Of a stretch of DNA of 9,170 bases, positions 1 through 5,916 are shown piece by piece (the first letter of the stretch is position 1; every line of letters starts with the position of its first letter). The position numbers and the translations under genes were made by a program. The stretch is from Acidobacteriota bacterium (lineage in GTDB: Bacteria; Acidobacteriota; Terriglobia; UBA7540). The stretch lies in the NCBI GenBank assembly GCA_021827245.1, contig JAKAWN010000278.1, positions 1 to 9,170 of the forward strand, written 5' to 3'. A model generated the notes under the pieces. It had not been told where the DNA came from. It saw nothing but the letters and a program-made list of their open reading frames with translations, and did no database searches.

Positions 1-726
1 GACACAGGCGATGACATGGTCGAGGCCAGGCTGCGTCAGCATCCCCATATTCTCCAAGTAAGGATCGGCCAATGGTGGCTTCCAATGCACGCCGTACCAG
101 GCATCCGGGACGGCCTCCAGCATTGCGGCATTATGAAAACCGACGGGCATCTTGATCAGCGTGTAGCCCTCTGGTCGCTCCTTCACCCTCGCCACGAGCT
201 CGGCGTAATCCTGCGGGGTGCGAGGCGGCTTAGCGAACGCGTGGGGCACGTTGTTTTCGGTGTTTCCGTAAGGGCGGACGCGGTCGCGGATCTTTCCGCC
301 CAGCAACTGATACACCGGCAAGCCGGTCACCTTCCCGGTAAGGTCCCAAAGAGCGATTTCGATGGCGCTGACCGCCTTGCCCCAAGGCTTGAATGCTCCC
401 ATCCGGCGGATCTTTAGCATTATCCGCGCCACGTCCGTCGGGTCTTCGCCCAGAAGATAGTTTTTGTAAAAGAGCACCATGGGTTTGAGATACGGGGCAG
501 ACTCCGTCTGGCCGAATCCGGAAATGCCCTGATCCGTGACGATTCGAACCACCGGGTGGCGGCCGATGATTGCGCACTTAAGGTCGGTGATTTTGATTTT
601 CATGCCTCGATGCGCCGGCGGGCTTTGCGGCGCCGCTTGAATCATCTGCGATTCACCGGCCAACGACGATGCAGCGGCTGCCGCCGAGATTGATCCTAGA
701 AATCCTCTTCGCGACCATTTATCCAT
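1..726 (-). CDS. Tat-exported enolase-superfamily (mandelate racemase/muconate lactonizing type) protein, 3' part outside window
   Basis: The first 242 codons are present and the frame is still open at the window edge. The start is the ATG at 726-724, with AGGAGG (732-737) five bases upstream. Residues 5-11 read SRRGFLG, a twin-arginine motif, followed by an Ala/Ser-rich segment to about residue 24, so Tat export is expected. Residues about 42-145 form the enolase-superfamily N-terminal capping domain. Its hallmark is [12 protein letters not shown] (121-132), followed by [10 protein letters not shown]. The TIM barrel begins after about residue 150. The IKM at 191-193 is probably the first catalytic-lysine strand (K192). 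The metal ligands and the general-base His lie beyond the window, so the substrate cannot be judged. The family usually removes an alpha proton from a carboxylate, as in sugar-acid dehydratases or racemases. Family membership is firm; the exact reaction is unknown. Confidence 0.9.
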   Translation of the reverse strand, partial: MDKWSRRGFLGSISAAAAASSLAGESQMIQAAPQSPPAHRGMKIKITDLKCAIIGRHPVVRIVTDQGISGFGQTESAPYLKPMVLFYKNYLLGEDPTDVARIMLKIRRMGAFKPWGKAVSAIEIALWDLTGKVTGLPVYQLLGGKIRDRVRPYGNTENNVPHAFAKPPRTPQDYAELVARVKERPEGYTLIKMPVGFHNAAMLEAVPDAWYGVHWKPPLADPYLENMGMLTQPGLDHVIACV

Positions 727-1058
727 GAATTCCTCCTGCTAGAAAGTATCTTGGAGCAAACCGTTTTCTGTGAGCGACTTCCACGCCGCCCCGAATCCCT
801 CACGGTTAGGTTTCCTTTTATTGTTAGCCGGGAATAACTTTTTGACGTCCCGGAGATTAAAAATGTACATCCACTTGGGTGCGGGCGAGCACTTTTTTTC
901 TCAAGGCGGCCACACGCGCTGCTCACAACCCCTTCATGGCCCCTGAAAACTCGTCGCCGGGGCTTCCTGAAGCCATTTTTCAGACACCTCTCCGTTTCCG
1001 GCAGATATCGTAGTTGTTCTCGCGCTTCCCGGCAAAGGGTCCTCAGCCCTGCGCGCCA

Positions 1059-1205
1059 TCTTCGGGCGTGGGGAATGTGAAGGACATCCACCCGCTTCGG
1101 CTCTTCCAAGACCCGGTAAATCAGGCGATAAACATGAGGCCTCCTGCCGTAAAGCAGGTGCCTCAGCCTGTCATTTTCGGGTGTTGCCGGGGTTCGGAGC
1201 TTTGC
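1059..1205 (-). pseudogene. C-terminal fragment of a ParE/RelE-type toxin
   Basis: Reading downward from 1205, just after an in-frame TGA at 1208-1206, the frame gives PENDRLRHLLYGRRPHVY, then RLIYRVLEEPKR, then VDVLHIPHARR. This is the characteristic second half of ParE/RelE-fold type II toxins: a LLYG-x-x-xx-VYR-I-Y strand pair followed by V-VLHI-HARR at the C-terminus. About 49 residues remain, whereas the family usually has 90-105, so roughly the N-terminal half is missing. The upstream part of this frame is closed by TGA. Another frame shows only a weak SL-PPRGRPA-like trace that I do not trust. I found no antitoxin gene next to it. The same frame stays open past the motif towards 696, but that stretch looks random. 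This is very probably a dead remnant of a toxin-antitoxin locus. Confidence 0.6.
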
Positions 1206-1263
1206 TCAGAGCTCGATGCTGCGGGCCGACCGCGCGGAGGCAAGGAGCGGGTACGATTATTAT

Positions 1264-1292
1264 TTGACAGGCAACAGCAGTTTGTGACAAAT
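1264..1292 (+). promoter_or_regulatory. Possible sigma-70-like promoter with perfect -35 and weak -10
   Basis: TTGACA (1264-1269) matches the -35 consensus. ACAAAT lies 17 bases downstream (1287-1292) and matches only three of six -10 positions. No gene follows directly; the next structure is the palindrome at 1309-1373. It may be chance, or the promoter of a lost gene or a small RNA. Confidence 0.15.
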
Positions 1293-1308
1293 TGGCGCCG
1301 GGGCCGGG

Positions 1309-1373
1309 GTGGGGCCGGTGGACAGCTCTTTCACACTCCCGTGAGTGGGTCTGGGACGGTCCCCGGCCCCCAC
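1309..1373. repeat. GC-rich palindromic element of about 65 bp
   Basis: The left arm, GTGGGGCCGGTGGAC (1309-1323), pairs with 1359-1373, whose reverse complement is GTGGGGGCCGGGGAC, with one gap and one mismatch. Inside, ACTC-CCGT-GAGT (1335-1346) forms a second small hairpin. Transcribed from either strand it would fold into a long stem with a structured centre. No U-run follows, so it is not a classical terminator. Its compactness suggests a dispersed extragenic palindrome of the REP type, but only one copy is visible in this window. Confidence 0.5.
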
Positions 1374-1729
1374 AGCTAGTTTTTCAACCTCTTCTGCTCA
1401 GCAACACAGATGAACACGCATGTTTAGGAGCATCGTCTGCAGCTTCGGCGGTGCCGGGGTTTGATTCGAACCGGCCTGCTGACGGGGCCCGAACCGCCGG
1501 ATTCATGTCTGGCCAGAGGCGGCTTATTTCTCGCCATGAACATCGACAGCGAGGGTGCACGGAGGATTCCCCTGCCACGCCAATCGCAAGTGCACTCCCT
1601 GATAAATCCGGGTACGATGCGCCATTCGCCTCGCGCCGGCAAGTCACAGACAAGTGTGATCTGCGATACAGCAAATTGCCCGCGCGAGGAGGATGCTTAC
1701 CGGACGGCTGGTAGGAACGCGAAGTAGCT

Positions 1730-2093
1730 GTGAGACGATTGGTCAAGCAGCTGACGATCTTGGGCTTGGTTGCGATGGCCGTCTCAACGACGGTTACCGG
1801 TGCGATTAAGAGCCGCAATCCCGGGCAGCGGCTCAGCCACCATCAACTGTAGAAACTCTCCGGGAATGTCCTCATCGCTCACGATCACGAGTGGCTCGCC
1901 CAGTATTACCGCAACCAAGCCCAGCACATGCAGGCGGAAACCAACCGTTATATAGTGGGCGCCCGCCACTACCGCGAAAATATAGCCTGATTACTGCAAT
2001 GTTGCCCAGAACAACCGGCACTGCTACAACGTTCCCCGGCATTTTCCCAAGGTGGCCGGGCACGCTAAGGTGACCCCGTCTGGACACCTCTGA
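1730..2093 (+). pseudogene. Decayed gene for a small exported protein (in-frame TAG plus frameshift)
   Basis: From GTG at 1730 the frame gives RRLVKQLTILGLVAMAVSTT, a basic start followed by a hydrophobic stretch that looks like a signal peptide. A TAG ends it after 40 codons (1850-1852). Continuing in the same frame past this stop, 45 further codons read smoothly, including AHDHEWLAQYYRNQAQHMQ and GARHYREN, before TGA at 1988-1990. In the +1 frame from 1992 there follows NNRHCYNVPRHFPKVAGHAK, ending at 2091-2093. Together the segments resemble a class of small exported proteins I associate with Acidobacteriota (pattern: HxxLAxYYRxxAxxxxAEAxxY, then a HC-xx-xxxFxKxAxHA helix). That resemblance is from memory. 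The upstream AGGA (1713-1716) is too distant to be a convincing ribosome site. A pseudogene is the simplest reading; amber readthrough or sequencing errors are alternatives. Confidence 0.45.
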
Positions 2094-2355
2094 TAGCGTG
2101 ATTTCCCACAGAAAGAGCCGAGACCACCAAGGGTTTGTGTTGTTTTTCCAGAAACGTGGGGCGGGGGAACTGAGCGCAGAAGCGCAGCCGTTTGTGAAGT
2201 CAAAGTGAACATTCTCATTCAAATGAGTCTCAAACCGCGCCTTAAGGCGTTCTTGCAATTGCATCAGTCTGCGGGCGCGCAGTCTTGAGAAGCCTTCTCA
2301 TTCCTCTCCTTCGTACGATTTTCCCGAGCGGAACAATACTTGCTCCAGCATCTAA

Positions 2356-2475
2356 CCGGGTGCTGAAAAACCCTGTGCCTGAGCCGTAGTGGCGACTTTA
2401 GGTTGCCATAACTTCAGGCTTTTCAATCGGTGTGTGGCGGCATAAAGCCGCCGCTACACGTTTTTCAGTAACCTG
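2356..2475. mobile_element. MITE-like inverted-repeat element, about 120 bp, no coding capacity
   Basis: The terminal arms are GGGTGCTGAAAAAC (2358-2371) and the reverse complement of 2460-2473, GGTTACTGAAAAAC, which agree at 12 of 14 positions. Each half carries its own hairpin. In the left half, GCCTGA (2377-2382) pairs with TCAGGC (2414-2419) around TGGCGAC-TTTAG-GTTGCCA (2390-2408). In the right half, GGCGGC-ATAAA-GCCGCC (2436-2452) is framed by GTGT/ACAC. The two halves are themselves inverted, diverged copies: GTAGTGGCGACTTTAGGT on the left against GTAGCGGCGGCTTTATGC read from the right. CTAA occurs on both flanks (2352-2355 and 2476-2479) and may be a 4-bp target duplication, although so short a match can be chance. 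The element ends about 20 bases before the start of the coiled-coil gene, so it may influence that gene's transcription. No transposase is encoded, so any movement would depend on one elsewhere. Confidence 0.6.
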
Positions 2476-2497
2476 CTAAGGAATTGAGAGGTATTTG

Positions 2498-2743
2498 ATG
2501 AAAACACCCGAAGCGGACGTCATTCCTATCAATACAACATCGGAGGCGGAAATAGCAGGATTTTCTCTGCCTCGTGGCAATTCATCTCAAGAGGATTTGC
2601 GCGCGCTCTTGGATACGGCAAACAGAACCATCGGAACACTGGAGAAGAGGATAGCCATGCAGGAAAGAAGCTATACCATCGCCATGCGGGAAAAGAACCG
2701 AAAGATTCGAGAGTTGGAGTTGCGCCTGCAAGGCAAGGAGTGA
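2498..2743 (+). CDS. Small coiled-coil protein of unknown function
   Basis: I do not recognise a family. The ATG at 2498 is preceded by AGAGG (2487-2491) with a six-base gap, which is a good ribosome site; a TTG one codon earlier is the less likely start. The product is 81 residues with no signal peptide or membrane segment. Residues 1-32 look flexible and polar. Residues about 33-80 are strongly helical and charged. Hydrophobic residues at L38, I45, L48, I52, I70, L73 and L77, with Lys/Arg/Glu between them, suggest a coiled coil, so oligomerisation or partner binding is likely. The gene stands alone: a MITE-like repeat lies immediately upstream, and the next gene is convergent about 190 bases downstream. 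The good ribosome site and helical composition favour a real gene, but no homologue is known to me. Confidence 0.55.
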   Translation: MKTPEADVIPINTTSEAEIAGFSLPRGNSSQEDLRALLDTANRTIGTLEKRIAMQERSYTIAMREKNRKIRELELRLQGKE

Positions 2744-2894
2744 ATGGCCCGGACCCGAGGGGGGCGGCAGACCGTGACCTTCGGCGCGACCCGCGGGACA
2801 AAAGTGGGCGTCACAGGCATCCGAGCACCTGAGGAGGGGCAAAGGGTCGCATATGGTTCCAAAGAACTGGATTCTCCTTCAAGACAAGGACAAA

Positions 2895-2930
2895 CCCAGG
2901 CAGGAAGGCAGAGCCCCGAATCAGCCTGGG
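2895..2930 (-). terminator. Possible weak terminator of the mandelate racemase-type gene
   Basis: Read on the minus strand just past the stop of the enolase-superfamily gene, CCCAGGC (2930-2924) and GCCTGGG (2901-2895) form a perfect 7-bp stem. The following bases are T-rich but broken (TTTGTCCTTGTCTT). The 22-base loop is long for an intrinsic terminator, so this is tentative. Confidence 0.3.
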
Positions 2931-2931
2931 G

Positions 2932-4098
2932 TCAACCAACTTTGTATTTCCGAATCTCATCGGCGCCGACTTCACTGCTCATGCCGGGTTCTTCGGGCGC
3001 AGGAACTTCGCCGTCAATCATCTTTCTTTGCGGGCCACCGGTTTCCATATAGATCGCGTTGGGCATGGCCAGAAGCATGTTCAGGTTGACCAACCCGCCG
3101 CTATGGCTGGCTACCTCGACCTCGTAACCAGCAGCGATCGCGGCGATCTCCATCCACTCGCACACCCCGCCGGCACGACGATTGTCTGGCTGCACAATGT
3201 CGGCGCCTCGTCTTGCGATGAGATCGGCGAACTCGTACTTCGTGTTGAGATCCTCTCCGGTGGCGATTCGCATGTCCAGTGCCTGGGCCAGCATAGCGAA
3301 TCCCTCCATATCCTGTGGCGGCAGCGGCTCCTCCAGCCAGAAACAGCCCATTTCCTGGTACACCTTTCCACGCAGCAATGCTTCCGAGCGATCGAACACC
3401 TGGTTGGCGTCCACCATCAGCCGATGGTCTTTGCCGATGGTGTCGCGCGCCAGGCGAATGCGCCGGACATCGTCGGCCAGCGAGTATTTTCCGACTTTGA
3501 TTTTTACGGCCTTGTAGCCCTGTTCCATGGCGGCCGAGATTTGCCGTTTGAAATGAGAAAGGTCCTGATCGTTATCGTAGTACCAGCCGCACATTGAATA
3601 GACCGGCATGCGGTCGCGATAGGCTCCCAGCATCTTGTAGACCGGCAAACCCGCGTTCTTGCCCAAAATATCCCACAGCGCAATGTCGGTGGCCGCCAGG
3701 GCAAACTGGGCTACTCCGGTCACGCCCTGGTAGTTCATGGCCTTCCAAAGTTCAGCGCGGATGCGGCGTGGAAACGCCGGGTCCTTTCCCATGATCACGG
3801 GCTTCACTTCGTATTCGAGCATCGCCTGGACCACACGAGCGCCTTCGCCACGGTTGCCAAACCAACTGCTTGCCCATCCCGTGATACCCGCGTTGGTGTG
3901 AATTCGGAGGACGACCGAGCCCTTGTCCACGTTCAGCGTCTGGAGTGCATCATAAAAAGGCGCACCGGGAGGCGGCTTTAGCAGGTCCGTCTCAACACCG
4001 GTGATTTTCAGTTCTTTTTGCTGTTCAGCCGCAACGGACAACGCCGCCCCCATGGCGGGCAACACCGCCGCCGAACGAAGAAGTTCCCTCCTGTCCAT
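2932..4098 (-). CDS. Mandelate racemase/muconate lactonizing-type enzyme (enolase superfamily), Tat-exported
   Basis: The product has 388 residues. I chose the second of two adjacent ATGs (4098) because GGAGG (4104-4108) is five bases from it but only two from the first. Residues 3-4 (RR in MDRRELLRS) plus a hydrophobic stretch to A24 form a Tat-like signal, so the enzyme probably acts outside the cytoplasm. The N-terminal capping domain carries TDIALWDILGK (137-147). The barrel has the full mandelate racemase set: K199 and K201 (KIK), metal ligands D230 (VDAN), E256 (LEEP) and E282 (TGED), the D305/H332 dyad (QPD and ASH) and E352. The residue spacings (29, 26, 26, 23, 27, 20) equal those of mandelate racemase K166, D195, E221, E247, D270, H297 and E317 as I recall them. 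The enzyme is therefore expected to be active with Mg2+ on a 2-hydroxy carboxylate, most likely as a sugar-acid dehydratase or racemase. The substrate is unknown. The DUF4242-type gene lies 227 bases upstream on the same strand. Confidence 0.93.
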   Translation of the reverse strand: MDRRELLRSAAVLPAMGAALSVAAEQQKELKITGVETDLLKPPPGAPFYDALQTLNVDKGSVVLRIHTNAGITGWASSWFGNRGEGARVVQAMLEYEVKPVIMGKDPAFPRRIRAELWKAMNYQGVTGVAQFALAATDIALWDILGKNAGLPVYKMLGAYRDRMPVYSMCGWYYDNDQDLSHFKRQISAAMEQGYKAVKIKVGKYSLADDVRRIRLARDTIGKDHRLMVDANQVFDRSEALLRGKVYQEMGCFWLEEPLPPQDMEGFAMLAQALDMRIATGEDLNTKYEFADLIARRGADIVQPDNRRAGGVCEWMEIAAIAAGYEVEVASHSGGLVNLNMLLAMPNAIYMETGGPQRKMIDGEVPAPEEPGMSSEVGADEIRKYKVG

Positions 4099-4167
4099 CA
4101 TTGCCTCCGTATTAATTGATAGATAAGAACTATCCGCAGAATCTCGCAGGTGATGCACGCATTGGCA

Positions 4168-4225
4168 CTGAGAAGTTTACGATCTCGCGAGGCGAGGGGT
4201 GGCAGCACAGAGCCACGCTTCTCAG
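4168..4225 (-). promoter_or_regulatory. Inverted-repeat structure upstream of the mandelate racemase-type gene
   Basis: CTGAGAAG (4168-4175) and CTTCTCAG (4218-4225) are a perfect 8-bp inverted repeat. They enclose a smaller stem, GTGGC (4199-4203) with GCCAC (4212-4216). The outer arm lies about 70 bases upstream of the start codon, so in a transcript it would form a branched leader hairpin; in DNA it could be an operator. I see no good -35/-10 pair in this 227-base spacer, and it does not match a riboswitch class I know. Confidence 0.3.
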
Positions 4226-4325
4226 AAACTCTGCAGCTTTTTGTCCACTTCCGAATCAAGCACTGTACAGTCTGAGAAAAAGATTACGCGCTACCCGGTT
4301 GGTCCGCGGTTCTCTCTGATGTTGC

Positions 4326-4598
4326 TTACTCCGCCGTGGTCGGATCGATCATGCGCTTGACTTGCGCAATGCGATTGGCAGGGAAACCTCCCTGGGTCGC
4401 ATGCCGTTTCACGGCGTCGGCGCTTGGTGCGATGTAGACGCAATAGAGCTTGTCGTCGGTCACGTAACTTTCAAGCCACTGAATCTCCGGGCCCATCTTG
4501 CGAAGCACCGCACAGGACTTCTGCGAAATCGCCTTCAATTCGTCCGGCGTCAACTTGCCCGCGCCAGGAATCTCGCGTTCGATCACATATTTGGGCAT
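4326..4598 (-). CDS. DUF4242-type small protein (SCO4226/nickel-binding-like family)
   Basis: The product has 90 residues. The start is ATG at 4598, with GGAG five bases upstream; a GTG two codons earlier overlaps that ribosome site and is less likely. The sequence fits the DUF4242 pattern: an opening MPKYVIEREIPGAGKLT, then WLESYVTDDKLYCVYIAP (residues about 41-58), a helix containing AVKRHAT-GGFPANR, and a closing I-PTTAE. The family is a small single-domain alpha-beta fold with two ferredoxin-like repeats; one member, SCO4226, has been described as a nickel-binding protein. There is no signal peptide, so it is probably cytoplasmic. It is transcribed divergently from ilvE, and the mandelate racemase-type gene follows 227 bases downstream on the same strand. 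Its biochemical role is not established. Confidence 0.82.
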   Translation of the reverse strand: MPKYVIEREIPGAGKLTPDELKAISQKSCAVLRKMGPEIQWLESYVTDDKLYCVYIAPSADAVKRHATQGGFPANRIAQVKRMIDPTTAE

Positions 4599-4673
4599 GG
4601 TCACTCCTTCAGCGAATTTGAGGAAGTTGTCGCGCCATCCTTCCGGACGGCAGGGTTCCGGCTGTCCTCCGCG

Positions 4674-4682
4674 ATCATATCA
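4674..4682 (-). promoter_or_regulatory. Extended -10 promoter candidate for the DUF4242-type gene
   Basis: Read on the minus strand this is TGA-TATGAT, an extended -10 (TGn plus one mismatch to TATAAT). At the 17-base spacing the -35 position is GCCCTA, which is poor; extended -10 promoters tolerate that. The start point would be near 4667, giving a leader of about 69 bases. Confidence 0.4.
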
Positions 4683-4688
4683 TTTTGA

Positions 4689-4768
4689 CGTAACGATAGG
4701 GCCATTTGTTCATGCCGGGCTGAAGCCGTAGGCGAGGCAGTGTCCATGATATAATGGCCCTAATTACG
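4689..4768. promoter_or_regulatory. Imperfect inverted repeat spanning the ilvE/DUF4242 divergent control region
   Basis: The left arm (4689-4714) contains CGTAA, then TAGGGCCATT, then CATG. The right arm (4745-4768), read as its reverse complement, contains the same three blocks in the same order with small differences between them. The arms are 30 bases apart. The right arm overlaps the ilvE -10 box; the left arm lies just upstream of the opposing promoter. It could be the binding site of a dimeric regulator acting on both genes, or a palindromic repeat that happens to supply a promoter. Confidence 0.5.
4747..4755 (+). promoter_or_regulatory. Extended -10 promoter candidate for ilvE
   Basis: TGA-TATAAT is a perfect TATAAT with the TGn extension. 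The -35 position 17 bases upstream (CGTAGG) is not recognisable, as allowed for extended -10 promoters. The start would fall near 4762, giving a leader of about 72 bases. Confidence 0.5.
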
Positions 4769-4833
4769 CTTGCGCCGTCGCCGGCAGAGAAGGTCTTGCC
4801 TGGTGGCCGGCCGCGGAGAAGAGGAAACCCTTT

Positions 4834-5778
4834 ATGGCACTGGATTTCTACGACAAAGTCTGGCACAACGGAAAGTACATTTCGTGGAACGAAGCAACTA
4901 TTCATGTAGCCTCTCACGTGGTCAGCTATGCTTCCTGCCTGTTTGAGGGCATCCGCTGCTATGACACGCCGCAGGGTCCGGCAATCCTGCGCCTGGATGA
5001 ACACGTCGGGCGCCTGGTGGATTCTGCCAAGATCTACCGCATGGAGACCGACTATACGCGCGACCAGCTTCGGCAGGCCATGATTGACCTGATCCGCGTG
5101 AACAGCATCAAGTCCTGCTACATCCGCCCGCTGATCTTTCGCGGGTACGGCAGCCTGGGCGTGAGTCCGCTGAAGAATCCTGTGGAGATTTACCTGCTGG
5201 CCTGGAAGTGGGGCAAGTATCTGGGCGACGAGGCGCTGAAGCAGGGCGTGGATGTCTGCGTCAGTTCCTGGAACCGCATTGCGCCCAACACGCTGCCGGC
5301 CATGGCCAAGGCCGCCGCCAATTACATGAATGCGCAACTGATCAAGATGGAAGCCATCACCAACGGTTACGTCGAGGGCATTGCGCTGGACCACGCGGGC
5401 AACATCAGCGAGGGCAGCGGCGAAAACGTTTTTGTGGTTCGCAACGGAAAGATTTACACGCCTCCGCTCGGCTCTTCGGTGCTGCCGGGCATCACGCGCT
5501 CTTCCATCATCCAGCTCGCCGAAGAAGCCGGAATCCAGGTGGTCGAGCAGGTGCTGGCGCGCGAGATTCTCTACATTGCCGATGAGGTCTTCTTTACCGG
5601 CACTGCGGCGGAGGTCACTCCCATCCGGTCCGTGGACCGCATCGTAGTAGGCAAGGGCCAGCCCGGCCCTGTCACCCGGCGGCTGCAGGAACGCTTCCTC
5701 AGCATCGTCGAAGGGCGTGAAGAGGATAAGTTCGGCTGGCTGACGTTCTGCGGGCAGGCCGTCAGCACATCGCGGTAA
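4834..5778 (+). CDS. ilvE: Branched-chain amino acid aminotransferase
   Basis: This is a PLP enzyme of fold type IV, 314 residues, full length for the family. It transfers the amino group between leucine, isoleucine or valine and 2-oxoglutarate, the last step of branched-chain amino acid synthesis in the cytoplasm. The start has GAGGA (4821-4825) eight bases upstream. FEGIRCY (37-43) and IRPLIFRGYGSLGV (97-110) are typical IlvE motifs. K159 in AKAAANYMNAQL is the expected PLP lysine. SEGSGENVF (192-200) supplies the glutamate near the pyridine nitrogen. LPGITR (217-222) and FFTGTAAEVTPIRSVD (253-268) bind cofactor and substrate. The C-terminal EDKFGWL motif is also as in E. coli IlvE. It is transcribed away from the DUF4242-type gene, from a promoter at about 4747-4755. 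recX starts 138 bases downstream beyond a palindromic spacer, so ilvE is probably monocistronic. Confidence 0.95.
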   Translation: MALDFYDKVWHNGKYISWNEATIHVASHVVSYASCLFEGIRCYDTPQGPAILRLDEHVGRLVDSAKIYRMETDYTRDQLRQAMIDLIRVNSIKSCYIRPLIFRGYGSLGVSPLKNPVEIYLLAWKWGKYLGDEALKQGVDVCVSSWNRIAPNTLPAMAKAAANYMNAQLIKMEAITNGYVEGIALDHAGNISEGSGENVFVVRNGKIYTPPLGSSVLPGITRSSIIQLAEEAGIQVVEQVLAREILYIADEVFFTGTAAEVTPIRSVDRIVVGKGQPGPVTRRLQERFLSIVEGREEDKFGWLTFCGQAVSTSR

Positions 5779-5785
5779 CGAGATT

Positions 5786-5875
5786 GGTAGCGCACAGTCA
5801 GCACCAGGAGCAAGGGTAGCGCAGGGTCTTAAAGAAAAAGCCGCAGACTTCAAAAAGCACGAAGTCTGCGCTACC
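5786..5875. repeat. Palindromic repeat cluster between ilvE and recX
   Basis: GGTAGCGCA occurs twice in direct orientation (5786-5794 and 5815-5823) and once inverted as TGCGCTACC (5867-5875). Inside, CGCAGACTTC (5842-5851) and GAAGTCTGCG (5861-5870) form a perfect 10-bp stem with a nine-base loop. The outer GGTAGCGCAG (5815-5824) and CTGCGCTACC (5866-5875) could pair instead, giving two competing folds. No U-run follows, so it is not a typical intrinsic terminator, though it could block transcription or protect the 3' end of the ilvE mRNA. It resembles REP/BIME-type extragenic palindromes. Confidence 0.55.
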
Positions 5876-5916
5876 ACTGTACAAACCGGATCGCGGATCA
5901 AGTCAGGTCAACCGAT

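Larger units (their letters stand above)
727..2497. other. Gene-poor spacer of about 1.77 kb with gene remnants and palindromic repeats
   Basis: No intact gene is convincing in any frame. Open frames of 60-144 codons exist on both strands, but they overlap one another, lack good ribosome binding sites and show no recognisable motifs. What can be supported is listed separately: a ParE-type C-terminal fragment (1059-1205), a GC-rich palindrome (1309-1373), a decayed gene for a small exported protein (1730-2093) and a MITE-like element (2356-2475). Between these (727-1058, 1206-1308, 1374-1729 and 2094-2355) I see only small hairpins, such as GAGAAG-C-CTTCTC at 2287-2299. The pattern fits an eroding insertion hot spot between two transcription units. 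Confidence 0.7.

Noticed and set aside
188..417. Plus-strand open frame in the first 420 bases
   Set aside because: It is antisense to the left-edge enolase-superfamily gene, which has a Tat motif, the ALWD hallmark and a perfect ribosome site.
1463..1472. GATTCGAACC, which resembles a tRNA T-loop on the minus strand
   Set aside because: The flanking bases do not form a five-pair T-stem, and no acceptor, anticodon or D-arm can be built.
1872..2264. A 130-codon minus-strand frame
   Set aside because: It overlaps the decayed plus-strand gene and continues through non-coding sequence, with no ribosome site and no recognisable motif.
2744..3052. A plus-strand frame starting directly after the coiled-coil gene
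   Set aside because: It runs into the opposite strand of the mandelate racemase-type gene, has low-complexity Gly/Arg/Ser content, and no separate ribosome site supports it.
4262..4271. Perfect palindrome ACTGTACAGT upstream of the mandelate racemase-type gene
   Set aside because: Ten bases are short enough to arise by chance and it matches no operator I can name with confidence. A related ACTGTAC occurs at 5876-5882 but without the palindrome.
4675..5901. A 408-codon open frame on the minus strand across ilvE
   Set aside because: It is exactly antisense to the well-supported ilvE gene, its translation has no recognisable motif, and long antisense frames are common in GC-rich coding DNA.
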